This document shows, piece after piece, positions 1 to 7,436 of a DNA stretch of 32,428 nucleotides. The notes under the pieces were generated by a model. It had not been told where the DNA came from and did not search any database. It was given only the letters and a program-made list of their open reading frames with translations. Each line of letters opens with the position of its first letter. Positions within the stretch are counted from its first letter, which is position 1. A program made the translations under genes and the position numbers. Origin of the DNA: a virus; IMG/VR virus record IMGVR_UViG_3300042924_005081, positions 1 to 32,428 of that record, one strand, 5' to 3'.

Positions 1-464
1 GGCAGGGAAAACATCGTTGGCTCCTGTGCCGAGGGCGGCGTTTCGCTCACGCTTAAAGCGCAAGAAACAAACTGGTCGCTCGCGTTGGTTTGGCCCGTCA
101 AAATGACGTAGTTCAATTCGTTCGACGGAATCGGAAACTGCCGCAGCGCGTTTTCTTCAAACAAGTTTGTCGGCATGAGGTTGTTGAGCGTGCCGGGGCG
201 CACGGTGACAACGTATTGGTTTTCGGATTCTGGGGCGGTGCTGCTGGAGATTTGGAAGGGGTGGACGGTTGTGCCGCCGCCTCCACCACCGCCGCGAGGA
301 GAGACAATAATTTCAGTGCCGCCCGGTAGTTTGCGAAACGTCCCGTTGACCACGCGGGTAATTCGCAGGCTTTCCAGTTCGCGCAGGATTTGGTTAAGGG
401 TTGTGGCGCTTAACTGACGATCAAGCGGCTGACGCGGCTGAAACTCTCGGATGCCGTTACGCAT
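1..464 (-). CDS. Tail fibre / receptor-binding protein, N-terminal part (continues at 32428)
   Basis: The frame opens with ATG at 464 and is still open at position 1, encoding 154 complete codons plus two bases. Carried round to 32428 it stays in frame without a stop and joins the gene ending at 30661, giving a 743-residue protein. The N-terminus (MRNGIREFQPRQPLDRQLSA) is followed by a short helical segment and a Gly-rich run (about residues 58-65), as in fibre proteins that attach to a tail tip and then extend. It lies 6 nt after the upstream tail gene, in the same direction. The receptor role is inferred from position and from the C-terminal part. No strong ribosome-binding site is visible. 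Confidence 0.8.
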   Translation of the reverse strand, partial: MRNGIREFQPRQPLDRQLSATTLNQILRELESLRITRVVNGTFRKLPGGTEIIVSPRGGGGGGGTTVHPFQISSSTAPESENQYVVTVRPGTLNNLMPTNLFEENALRQFPIPSNELNYVILTGQTNASDQFVSCALSVSETPPSAQEPTMFSL

Positions 465-470
465 GGCGCG

Positions 471-1160
471 TTATTTGTAAATGTCGAAGTCGGCGTTCCA
501 ACCACGAGGGCCGCTGGCAAGCCATTCGCGTGTTACGCGCCAAAAGCTGCCGCCGCTTTCTGGTTGGTAAAGTTTTTGAGCACGGATGCCAATCATTAGC
601 CAGTTTGATCCGCCGCGAATCGTTGGGGCGTCGGGCGGCGGTCGGTCAACAGTGCAAAGCTCGCTTAAATTTGGCTTTACCGTTTCATCGAATGTCTCGG
701 AGTAAGTAATGCCGCTGGGCGTGAAGTAATGCGTCACCCCTTTAAGCATAAGGTTGTAAAGGCCTTGAGCGGCTGTTAGTTCAGCGCCCGTGCCTGTAAA
801 TTGTGGAGCCTGCCCGCTGCTCAAAGACGCCTTTATAGCGGCCAAGTCGGTATCGCTCACGGTGCCGCCGCCTTGCTGCCCGTTAAATGCTGGATGCGTC
901 TCGATGGGTTCCTGCGCGGCTTGACCGTTGATCTGGATCTGCGCGTCACCGGGGGCGCTGCCTGCGCTTTCGTAGGTAAAAACATAGTCGCGCCCGCCAT
1001 CGGGGCGAATTGTGTATTCGTTGCTGACAAGGCGCATCCCGCCCGGAGGACTGGGGGGCGAGGCAGACGAATCATTGTCAACGCTAACAGGAATCTGAAC
1101 AATCTTTCGCCCTTCGGGTGTGATTGTGCTGCGGTATCCTGCTGTGAGAAATTGAGCCAT
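471..1160 (-). CDS. Hypothetical tail-tip protein
   Basis: A 229-residue protein encoded directly after the tape-measure gene (3-nt gap) and just before the fibre gene. I do not recognise a family. The sequence has a Pro/Ser-rich stretch near residues 30-42, then a segment rich in Tyr, Phe and Gly with alternating polar and hydrophobic residues, as in beta-rich structural proteins. No signal peptide or membrane segment is seen. Its position between tape measure and fibre fits a distal-tail or baseplate-hub component, but that is context only. The start is the first ATG, next to the upstream stop. Confidence 0.8.
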   Translation of the reverse strand: MAQFLTAGYRSTITPEGRKIVQIPVSVDNDSSASPPSPPGGMRLVSNEYTIRPDGGRDYVFTYESAGSAPGDAQIQINGQAAQEPIETHPAFNGQQGGGTVSDTDLAAIKASLSSGQAPQFTGTGAELTAAQGLYNLMLKGVTHYFTPSGITYSETFDETVKPNLSELCTVDRPPPDAPTIRGGSNWLMIGIRAQKLYQPESGGSFWRVTREWLASGPRGWNADFDIYK

Positions 1161-1163
1161 ATA

Positions 1164-2756
1164 TTAGTTGGGCATGAGCGCCATTTGTGGCGTCAGTTTT
1201 TGTTCGATGCGGGCGAGGAATCCGTTAGATTTTTGCTGCTCGCGTAGCTGCTGCGCGGCGGGGTTGGCCGCGTCGGAGAATCGGGCGAAGGCTGCACCGC
1301 CGCCGACCTTTTGCAGCGATTGGGCGATGATGCCCGTGTTGCTCCCGCGCTGCATCCCGCCTTCGCCGTCCATGCCGGGGATCATGGTTTTGCTGGCTTC
1401 AAAGCGGGCGCGGGCGGCTTCTTGGTTTGCGCGCATTTGCTCGCTGATCGAGTTCGTTATCTCGTCGCGCTGTTGAGCAAACGCGCCAGTATCAATCTGG
1501 CTTGCGCCAGCCATTGCCTTGCTGGCGGCTTCTGCCGCATTGTTGAAACTTTGAGCGGCCTGCGCCCGTATTTGCTCAAGAGGCCCGGCTAATTGTTCTT
1601 GCGCGGCGTTTTGCCTGCGTAGCTGTTCCTCTCCCATCGAGTCCATTGCGCCAATGACTGAAGACATTGGGCCTTCCAGCATTGATTTAAGTCGCGGAAC
1701 TTCTGACAGAACTCCCATCACATCCGCGACTGTTCCCATTATTGCGCGCCCGAATGCCAATGCAGCGGCAATTAATGCGTTGCCCATCCCCTGCCAAAAT
1801 GCGGGCTGCTTTACTATTTCAAGAACCTTCAAAAAATCGGAAGGAGCATCGACCATGCGCTGCACTAAAAACGCCATCGCGCCGACAATGCCTTTATACA
1901 TGGTGTTGGCAAACTCGGCCCCGGACAGCTTGAGTTGCGCTGTGAGAAGGTTGCCGATTTGGCCGCTCGTAATGGCTGTCAGCGCAAAGGCAATTCCCTC
2001 GCCCAAAGATTGACCGATTCCCGCGAAGTCCAACCCATCCGCCGCTTCCAAAAGCGGCAAAATGGCAGGCACCACTTGATCGGCCACGCCGACAAAGAAA
2101 CCCTCCAGCTTGGAGCCGATGGTGTTGAGGATGTCGGAAGCGCGGTCAAAGAGGTTGGCGTTGCGAGTGAGCAAGTCGGCTTGCGAACCGATGGCGCGGG
2201 CGGCGTCACCGAGCGCGCCTGAGTCTTTAAACAAGGCCAGCATTTCGCCGCCAGAGCGTCCAAAGATTTGCATAGCGGCGGCGGCTTGGGCGGCGGGGTT
2301 GGAAATTCCGTTAATTGCTTGGCCGATGGCTTCAAATTGTTTGTCGGGCGACAGCCCGGATAGTTGCTCAACGGACAGGCCAAGGTTTGCCAGCGCATCC
2401 TGCGCGGTCTTGCTGCCCTGCCCCGCCTCGATGATGGCGCGCTGCATCTTGTTAATCGCGGGGCCAACTTTGTCCGCGCTCAACCCCGCCCGCTCAAAGG
2501 CCATTTGCAGGACGCGAAGCTCTCCAGCGGCTACGCCTGTGCGGGCGGATAGCTCGGAAAGCGCCCCGCCAATATCCACGGCTTTTTTGATGCCAACGGC
2601 CAATCCTGCGGCTGCGGCTGCGGCTGCGGCGAATCCTGCGGCCATGACAGGAACGCCAATGGCCCCCAGCTTGCCGAGTGCGGCCTGCGCCCTTGTGAGT
2701 CCTGCGGTAAACCCGGAGGAATCAAGCGCGAGTTTGGCTGTTACGGTTGCGGCCAT
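1164..2756 (-). CDS. Tail tape measure protein
   Basis: 530 residues. The start (MAATVTAKLALDSSGFTAGL) matches the usual opening of tape-measure proteins: a short strand, then a long Ala-rich helix with an Ala/Gly hydrophobic segment at about residues 37-57. Further hydrophobic helices lie in the middle (about 230-350), and a Gln/Ala-rich coiled-coil-like region follows (about 375-460). In this family the protein sets tail length and occupies the tube. At about 1.5 angstrom per residue it predicts a tail near 80 nm; that ratio is general knowledge, not measured here. The gene starts 3 nt after the preceding gene. It is short for a tape measure. Confidence 0.9.
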   Translation of the reverse strand: MAATVTAKLALDSSGFTAGLTRAQAALGKLGAIGVPVMAAGFAAAAAAAAGLAVGIKKAVDIGGALSELSARTGVAAGELRVLQMAFERAGLSADKVGPAINKMQRAIIEAGQGSKTAQDALANLGLSVEQLSGLSPDKQFEAIGQAINGISNPAAQAAAAMQIFGRSGGEMLALFKDSGALGDAARAIGSQADLLTRNANLFDRASDILNTIGSKLEGFFVGVADQVVPAILPLLEAADGLDFAGIGQSLGEGIAFALTAITSGQIGNLLTAQLKLSGAEFANTMYKGIVGAMAFLVQRMVDAPSDFLKVLEIVKQPAFWQGMGNALIAAALAFGRAIMGTVADVMGVLSEVPRLKSMLEGPMSSVIGAMDSMGEEQLRRQNAAQEQLAGPLEQIRAQAAQSFNNAAEAASKAMAGASQIDTGAFAQQRDEITNSISEQMRANQEAARARFEASKTMIPGMDGEGGMQRGSNTGIIAQSLQKVGGGAAFARFSDAANPAAQQLREQQKSNGFLARIEQKLTPQMALMPN

Positions 2757-2758
2757 GA

Positions 2759-3544
2759 TTAGCGGACGCCAAAGCCCGAAGCCTTGGCGTTTTGTTTGAG
2801 AAAGTAGTCTACGCGGCGATTGATAGCCCCAGCGCGTTTAGCCAGAACAGCGTTTAGACGGCGCTCAATGCTGCCCCGTGCGCGGGCATAGACCCCGGCA
2901 TTGGCAAGCTCTAAGACGCCACGGCTGCCTTGCTGCTTGTAGTTGATGTAGCCAGCGCGGTCGTGGCGCGTGATCCATGCGGGCAGCTTGGCCCCAAGTT
3001 TTACGGCGGCGGCTTTCCAGCCTGCGGCCTGCTTGCCGACCATCTTGACTGCCTTCTTGATGTAAGCGGTTTTCTTGGCCTCGGTCGTGACGCCCCGGTT
3101 GTAGGACTTGGAGCGGCCAATGTTTCGGTCGCCCGTTTGCCCTGCGCTGGTCACTCGTCCGTTGCGAGTCCTCTGGCTGCGGTGCCATTGAGCAAGGTTG
3201 CTCACGGCAACGTCATTGTCGGACACATAGACAGTTCCATCTTTGCGGCGAAGCTCGCGGCGATTGATGGAGCCGCCGAAGATTTCGACAAATTGCTCGT
3301 AAAGCCCCGGAGCAAGGCCGATGAGGATTTTGTTGATGTCGTTTGTGACGGCAATTTCGCCGCCTTTTTTATTCCACTTCGCGCCCTTGTTTGGTGGCGT
3401 GATCTTTGCGGCCTCGACCACAATGATCTTACCCTGCTCGTTAAGCAGTTCTTTGGTCGTGCGCTTGCTGGTGGCAATAAGTCGCTGTGCCGCCTTGTTG
3501 AACTCGGCAGAATCAATCGTAACACTTTTGGCGCGGCGTCCCAT
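2759..3544 (-). CDS. Basic phage morphogenesis protein, HK97 gp10-like candidate
   Basis: 261 residues, strongly basic, with Lys/Arg scattered throughout. The N-terminal part (MGRRAKSVTIDSAEFNKAAQ) followed by a helix that includes KRTTKELLNEQG resembles the opening of small neck/tail-completion proteins of the HK97 gp10 type, but the protein is longer than that family usually is, and I am not certain. Its ATG shares one base with the TAA that ends the frameshift-extended tail chaperone. It sits between chaperone and tape measure, where siphoviruses usually have nothing. It could also be a tape-measure-associated minor tail protein. Confidence 0.75.
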   Translation of the reverse strand: MGRRAKSVTIDSAEFNKAAQRLIATSKRTTKELLNEQGKIIVVEAAKITPPNKGAKWNKKGGEIAVTNDINKILIGLAPGLYEQFVEIFGGSINRRELRRKDGTVYVSDNDVAVSNLAQWHRSQRTRNGRVTSAGQTGDRNIGRSKSYNRGVTTEAKKTAYIKKAVKMVGKQAAGWKAAAVKLGAKLPAWITRHDRAGYINYKQQGSRGVLELANAGVYARARGSIERRLNAVLAKRAGAINRRVDYFLKQNAKASGFGVR

Positions 3545-3774
3545 TACTCTGCTGAAAACCTCTCTGTCAAAGCCGCCATGCGCTCAAAGGCATCCACCGT
3601 CTCGCCTGTCGGCGGGCCGGGCGGCACTGTCCACACATCATTAGCGCGCAAGGCGCAGTGCTGATATTGCAGAAGTCGGGCGAGCGGCAGCTCCCAAATG
3701 ATGTAGTGTTCAGGCCAGCCTGTCTCTCGCGCCAGCGTGAAAGCGAAGGTCGCAATCCACGCTGGCTCTGTCAG
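3544..3774 (-). CDS. GT-type extension of the tail assembly chaperone, reached by -1 frameshift
   Basis: After a one-base slip at 3774 the -1 frame is open for 76 codons to a TAA at 3546-3544. It starts LTEPAWIATFAF and contains WELPLARLLQYQH and RANDVW, the look of tail-chaperone T domains. It has no credible start codon of its own in this frame near the 5' end, so it should be made only as a 215-residue fusion (139 + 76). The stop overlaps the ATG of the next gene by one base, showing that the frame is used up to that point. The fusion would link tape measure and tube, as GT does in lambda. Confidence 0.85.
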   Translation of the reverse strand: MTEPAWIATFAFTLARETGWPEHYIIWELPLARLLQYQHCALRANDVWTVPPGPPTGETVDAFERMAALTERFSAE

Positions 3775-4190
3775 TTTCCCGGTGGCGAGGCTTGGGATGC
3801 GCCCGGTGCGGCGGGCTTTTCGACAATCTCCACGGAGGCAGCGCCCGTCATGTCGCCCACGCGCTGAATCTCATCCATGACCTGCGGCACGATGGAGAGC
3901 GGGATCTGCAACTGGTAGCGAAGCAGTTCGTCCTCAAGGTGCTGCTTGTCGCGGACGGCGCGCAGCACTTTCTCGACGGGTTCGCAATGAATGAAAAGGA
4001 AGCCCGCCACTTGGCGTAGCTGCTCGACTTGATCCATCGGCTCGTCGAACTTCTCGCCCGTGAACTGCGACAGGCCGAGCTTCTTGCAAAGGGTGACGCT
4101 GCCAAGGGTGAAGGGACGCAGCTTGAAGTCGCCAATCTGCTTGAGCGAGGGTTCTAAAAACGCTTCTTCGGTTAGAGTAGTTTGAGCCAT
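3771..4190 (-). CDS. Tail assembly chaperone, gpG-type (0 frame)
   Basis: 139 residues, soluble, with no membrane segment: an N-terminal region (MAQTTLTEEAFLEPSLKQIG) and a helical body. It lies immediately upstream of the tail-measure region, as lambda gpG does, and ends at a slippery heptamer, which is the family hallmark. The stop TGA follows directly after the heptamer GGGAAAC (minus strand, 3780-3774). In phages of this plan the short product and its frameshifted GT form coat the tape measure before tube polymerisation. The gene overlaps the upstream gene by 19 nt. The chaperone call rests mainly on gene order and the frameshift signal. Confidence 0.85.
   Translation of the reverse strand: MAQTTLTEEAFLEPSLKQIGDFKLRPFTLGSVTLCKKLGLSQFTGEKFDEPMDQVEQLRQVAGFLFIHCEPVEKVLRAVRDKQHLEDELLRYQLQIPLSIVPQVMDEIQRVGDMTGAASVEIVEKPAAPGASQASPPGN
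3774..3780 (-). promoter_or_regulatory. Programmed -1 ribosomal frameshift site (G GGA AAC)
   Basis: In the zero frame the codons read CCG GGA AAC TGA. The heptamer G-GGA-AAC fits the X-XXY-YYZ rule exactly and is followed at once by the zero-frame stop. Slipping back one base gives GGG AAA and then the open -1 frame. The site sits at the same place in the gene order as the lambda G/GT signal (GGGAAAG). Confidence 0.85.
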
Positions 4191-4618
4191 TTTGCTTTCT
4201 CCTCAGGAGTCAAATCGGGGCGGATCTTCAGCGTGCGTTGGCCCTTGCGAAGCAGGATCATAGGGCGGTGCTTGCGGAAGTGATCGCGGAACTTGGAAAG
4301 GTTCTCGTGCGCGTGGCGCAGGTAGGCAATCGGATGTTCCGGGTTGGCCTTGCACCACTCCAAGTCACGAAACTTGATAAAGAACGCTTCAAGCGGCAGG
4401 CGCTCGCCCGCAATCTCGGCAACGTGCGCGTCATCAAAGACCCACACGGTTTCACGGATCGTCGTGCCGTCTGCTTGGGTTTCGATGTAGTCCTCGAAAT
4501 TCTTGATCTGCTTGCCGTCGATAAGCGGATAGCCCGCCGTCATCGCGGCCACGGCTGACGCGCCTTCCAGCGAAGCGAGGGGCTGATCGTCCCTCGATTT
4601 AACCACTCGCACCTGCAT
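4172..4618 (-). CDS. Hypothetical tail-region protein
   Basis: 148 residues, not recognised. It has two parts: an N-terminal segment with a short acidic region (about residues 38-70), and a C-terminal half rich in Lys/Arg/His with several helices (about 85-148) that ends in KAKWLKLL. No membrane segment or catalytic motif is evident. It lies between the two small tail-tube candidates and the chaperone and overlaps the chaperone start by 19 nt, so the two are probably translated together. By position it could be a tail completion or tube-associated factor. Confidence 0.75.
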   Translation of the reverse strand: MQVRVVKSRDDQPLASLEGASAVAAMTAGYPLIDGKQIKNFEDYIETQADGTTIRETVWVFDDAHVAEIAGERLPLEAFFIKFRDLEWCKANPEHPIAYLRHAHENLSKFRDHFRKHRPMILLRKGQRTLKIRPDLTPEEKAKWLKLL

Positions 4619-4625
4619 GAGCTAT

Positions 4626-4955
4626 TTAGCTCAACGTGGCACCCGGCCAGTTTCGCATCGTGAAGCTCCAGTCGGGGAAGTCCTCGTTGCGCTCGGTGAT
4701 CGAAATGTTGGTGACAACGGAAGCCCCGCCGCTAACGCCTGTAATGGAGGCCGTTCCGCCCACGTCAACGGCACTGGGGAAATCGCCGCGTCCGCTGACT
4801 TGAACTTCAAAGGTCGGGTCAAAGGCTTTGCCTTGTCCGTAAGTGCCGTCTTTCTCGGCAATGTGAAGCTCTTCGACAGTCTTGGTGATCTGCACGGATT
4901 GCGTCAGGTTTTCGCTGTAAGCGGTGACGCCGATGTCTGCGACGGTGGAGGCCAT
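4626..4955 (-). CDS. Small beta-rich tail protein, tail-tube candidate (copy 1)
   Basis: 109 residues dominated by Thr, Val, Ser and Gly in alternating patterns, as expected of a beta-sandwich. It aligns end to end with the protein encoded immediately upstream (4959-5270): both share an IG[VI]T-type start, a central GRG motif, a GVSGGAS / GAISEGSA segment and a C-terminal DFP[DS]-W/Y strand. A small beta-rich protein just before the chaperone is where the tail-tube subunit normally lies. The tube assignment is inference from position and composition. 3 nt separate the two copies. Confidence 0.8.
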   Translation of the reverse strand: MASTVADIGVTAYSENLTQSVQITKTVEELHIAEKDGTYGQGKAFDPTFEVQVSGRGDFPSAVDVGGTASITGVSGGASVVTNISITERNEDFPDWSFTMRNWPGATLS

Positions 4956-4958
4956 AGG

Positions 4959-5270
4959 TTAGATGTCGTCTTTGCGGACGGCGGTAATTTCGTAGGATGG
5001 GAAATCGTCAGCGGTCTGCGTGTTGGAAACGGAAATAATTCTGGCAGAGCCCTCGGAAATAGCTCCAGCAGCGACACCAGAAAGGTCGCCCACGCCGCGT
5101 CCGCGACGAGTGAAGTTGGTGGTGGAATAGCCGAGTTTGGCAACGTGCTTGGTCACGCCCGTTTTGTCGCGGATCGTGGCGACTTCAACCGTGCTGTCGG
5201 TCGTGAACTCCTCGGTCGTGGAGTTTCCGGGTTCGGCAATGTCAGTGCTGGTGATTCCGATGGAAGGCAT
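4959..5270 (-). CDS. Small beta-rich tail protein, tail-tube candidate (copy 2)
   Basis: 103 residues, a diverged tandem paralogue of the next gene (4626-4955), sharing the central GRG and the C-terminal DFPSYEIT/DFPDWSFT strand. Thr/Ser-rich N-terminus with no hydrophobic stretch. Two consecutive related genes suggest one major tube subunit and one specialised ring, or a two-protein tube. Which copy is the major subunit cannot be told from sequence. Confidence 0.8.
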   Translation of the reverse strand: MPSIGITSTDIAEPGNSTTEEFTTDSTVEVATIRDKTGVTKHVAKLGYSTTNFTRRGRGVGDLSGVAAGAISEGSARIISVSNTQTADDFPSYEITAVRKDDI

Positions 5271-5276
5271 GGCGTT

Positions 5277-5375
5277 TTATTTGGCAGGCTTTTTGGCGAG
5301 GCGCGCTTCGACGGCTGCGCCACGCGGGCCAGTAACGGCGGCGGCTTTGGGCTGCTCTTTGGCGGCTTCGCTCAT
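5277..5375 (-). CDS. Small basic Ala/Lys-rich protein (32 aa)
   Basis: A short frame between two well-supported tail genes: MSEAAKEQPKAAAVTGPRG, then a basic tail ending in AKKPAK. It fills an otherwise empty 120-nt gap, runs in the same direction, and its stop is 6 nt from the next start. Composition (Ala, Lys, Pro) suggests a disordered, nucleic-acid- or protein-binding peptide. No family is recognised and no Shine-Dalgarno sequence is visible. Confidence 0.5.
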   Translation of the reverse strand: MSEAAKEQPKAAAVTGPRGAAVEARLAKKPAK

Positions 5376-5391
5376 ACGCTGCGCGCAGGTG

Positions 5392-5805
5392 TCAAACGGT
5401 CACGCCAAGGGCGACTTGCAAAGTGTTGACCCATGCGCGGTCTTGAAAATCTGGCCCCGGCACGCTGGTGATGTAGCTGCCTGCAAAATCCACGCCTGAC
5501 GCGGCGGCATCAAAGGCCGTGCGGAAGGAGCTTTGCGCCTCGATGGCGGTAACGAGTGTGGCAAAAAGCCCGCTGTGGTCGGAGAGGCTGACAGCCATTG
5601 AGGGCGAGCGCAGGCTGACGGTGAGATTGACCAAGAACGCGCCCGGCCCCCGGTGCTCGGCATCGCTGACTTCGACCACCACGGCCTGCTTCTCAAAGTC
5701 CAAGTTGGCGGCAGTAACCGATTCGTGAACCTGTGTGCCTGCGGGAAGGTTGTTTAATGCGCGCAGGTAGGCCGCTACGCCCTTTTCTACTTCAAGCGGG
5801 TTCAC
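5392..5805 (-). CDS. Head-tail or tail-terminator-type protein
   Basis: About 137 residues from a GTG at 5805 that overlaps the upstream TGA (GTGA), with GGAGG about 10 nt before it. An ATG at 5829 would add eight residues but has no spaced ribosome-binding site. The protein begins VNPLEVEKGVAAYLRAL, then alternating strands (residues about 35-70) and a mixed C-terminal half. The pattern and position between head-completion and tail-tube genes fit a tail terminator, but I do not recognise the family with certainty. Confidence 0.75.
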   Translation of the reverse strand: MNPLEVEKGVAAYLRALNNLPAGTQVHESVTAANLDFEKQAVVVEVSDAEHRGPGAFLVNLTVSLRSPSMAVSLSDHSGLFATLVTAIEAQSSFRTAFDAAASGVDFAGSYITSVPGPDFQDRAWVNTLQVALGVTV

Positions 5806-6137
5806 GGGTTGCCAACCTCCACGATCCATTCCTGCGCGAGCGGGGAGTAGTTAAAGCGAACGGAGAGGACGCGATAGGTTTTGCCTTGGATCTTGACCTC
5901 GCTTTTGAGGGCGGGCGCTTCGGGCATATCGGTCTTGGTCACACGCACCACAAAATCAACGGGGCTTTGGAATCCGCCCGACTCAAGGTTCAGTTCGGGC
6001 GTGCCTGTCGAGACGGCACAGGTGAAATTGCGGGGCGCTCCGTTCCACGCTTCGCCAAAGGTTACGGTCGTGCCGAAGGCGGATTTCATCTGCGCGGCAG
6101 CTTGGCGGGCAAAGGCGGCTACGGAGGCGGCGTCCAT
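5802..6137 (-). CDS. Head-completion / head-tail joining candidate
   Basis: 111 residues from ATG at 6137 (MDAASVAAFARQAAAQMKSA). A longer reading would need TTG at 6185, inside the loop of a hairpin, and is unlikely. An N-terminal helix is followed by a beta-rich body ending in NYSPLAQEWIVEVG, a layout seen in small head-tail connector proteins. It is the first gene after the coat protein and hairpin and is coupled to the next gene by a GTGA overlap. The assignment is by position; the family is not recognised. Confidence 0.7.
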   Translation of the reverse strand: MDAASVAAFARQAAAQMKSAFGTTVTFGEAWNGAPRNFTCAVSTGTPELNLESGGFQSPVDFVVRVTKTDMPEAPALKSEVKIQGKTYRVLSVRFNYSPLAQEWIVEVGNP

Positions 6138-6164
6138 GACCAATCGCAGACTGTCAAAACAGAA

Positions 6165-6194
6165 TGGCCCCGGCTGAATTAACAACCGGGGCCA
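6165..6194 (-). terminator. Hairpin downstream of the coat gene, possible attenuating terminator
   Basis: Perfect 9-bp inverted repeat, arms TGGCCCCGG and CCGGGGCCA, with a 12-nt loop, 33 nt after the coat-protein stop. On the minus strand it is followed by a weak T-rich stretch (ATTCTGTTTTGAC). A partial terminator here would make coat mRNA more abundant than tail mRNA. The T-run is poor, so it could instead be an mRNA-stabilising hairpin. Confidence 0.5.
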
Positions 6195-6227
6195 CGCAGT
6201 TATGGGAACAACACGAACAGAACAGAC

Positions 6228-7412
6228 TTAGGCGATGATGGTCGAGACGAAGTCGCTCTTCCAAACCTTGACGCCGTAGAAGGCGGTCACATCGAACATC
6301 GCCATTCCGTAGCCCTTGTATTGGGCGACTTCGAAGGTCAGTCCGGTGCGGTCATCGCTCAAGGTGATGCGGTCAACTGCTGCATCGCCGCCGTAAGGCT
6401 GCGCGGGGGCGCGCATGGCGAGTTCAGCCGCCTGCCTGTGGAACGCCACAAGCGGGGTGTAGTTGGACTCCAGCGTAAGAGCGCGGGTGCTTGCTCCGGT
6501 CGCCTTGCGAAGACCCGGGGCGTTGAGAACAACCGTGCCGCCGCCAGAAACATCGGCGTCGCCAGTCTTGACGATGTAGATGTTGTTTGAGTCGTTGGCA
6601 ATGTTGAGGGCGTCACCTTCGACAATCGTGCCAGTGCCAGCCGAGCTAAGAGTCAGCGAAGTAGCGCCGACAGCGAAGTTTGCATTGGTGATCGTCGGGG
6701 AACCAGCGAGGGTGCCCTTGGTGTGAAGCGGAACGCCAGCGGACTCCTTGAGCGAGAAGCCCAAGAGGTTGAGCAATTCGCCTTGGCGAAGCAGATCGCT
6801 GCTGCCGCTTTCGTTGACCTTGTAAAGCTCGGACAACTGGCGAAGCGCAGCGCCGTTCGCGGAGTCAAGGATGACCGAAAGCTGTCCGTCGTTAAGCGGG
6901 CAACCGTTGTCGGCCAAGACCTGACGAGCGCGGGCGAGGATGCTGAACTTGTTGGTCGAATCAAAGGTCGAGCCGCTGGAGACTTTGACGCCCCGCGAGC
7001 TTGCCTTGTAGATCGTCGAAACAACTTCGCTCTCAATCGCATTGACCACGCGGCGGATCGCCTGCGTGAACATATCGGACAGAACGACTTCCATGCCGAA
7101 GCTGTTGTCCAGCTTGCGGGCGGTTTCCCCGGTCAGGGGGATGCGGACGTTGGCGATTTTGTTAAGGGTAAAATCGTCAGCGGCAACGGTCTGGTCGTCG
7201 CCGTCCGGGATGGTCATCGCGGGCGTGTAGCTGGTGTTCAGCGTGGGCGCGGCGGTGGCAAAAGATTGAATTTTGTCGCCATAAGCAGCGGTCGTGGAAC
7301 CGTCGCGGTTGATGGTGACAGAGGTGACGGCTCCGGTAAGCTCGCGAGCCACAATATCCCGCGCTTTGTAAATGCTCGGCGCGAGTGACGTTAGGGTCAG
7401 TGTATTAGGCAT
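6228..7412 (-). CDS. Major capsid protein, P22 coat-like
   Basis: 394 residues. The order of segments matches P22-type coat proteins: an N-terminal arm (MPNTLTLTSLAPSIYKARDI), then RELTGAVTSV, a long central helix region that includes DNSFGMEVVLSDMFTQAIRR (about residues 102-121), an inserted beta-rich region (about 230-300), and the C-terminal strand set with TGLTFEVAQYKGYGMAMFDV followed by YGVKVWKSDFV. It forms the HK97-fold icosahedral shell. It lies directly after the protease/scaffold gene. The leader before ATG is CA-rich (ACAAACAAAAACACAATC) without a Shine-Dalgarno sequence, which is notable for what should be the most expressed gene. Confidence 0.93.
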   Translation of the reverse strand: MPNTLTLTSLAPSIYKARDIVARELTGAVTSVTINRDGSTTAAYGDKIQSFATAAPTLNTSYTPAMTIPDGDDQTVAADDFTLNKIANVRIPLTGETARKLDNSFGMEVVLSDMFTQAIRRVVNAIESEVVSTIYKASSRGVKVSSGSTFDSTNKFSILARARQVLADNGCPLNDGQLSVILDSANGAALRQLSELYKVNESGSSDLLRQGELLNLLGFSLKESAGVPLHTKGTLAGSPTITNANFAVGATSLTLSSAGTGTIVEGDALNIANDSNNIYIVKTGDADVSGGGTVVLNAPGLRKATGASTRALTLESNYTPLVAFHRQAAELAMRAPAQPYGGDAAVDRITLSDDRTGLTFEVAQYKGYGMAMFDVTAFYGVKVWKSDFVSTIIA

Positions 7413-7436
7413 GATTGTGTTTTTGTTTGTTGGCTC

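Noticed and set aside
2930-5429. Long plus-strand open frames (2930-3664, 4617-5429) opposite tail genes
   Set aside because: They lie antisense to well-supported coupled genes, have no start context, and their low-complexity composition is typical of frames opposite GC-rich genes.
6723-7388. 221-codon plus-strand frame opposite the coat gene
   Set aside because: Antisense to a confidently identified coat protein; Arg/Gly/Val-rich shadow.
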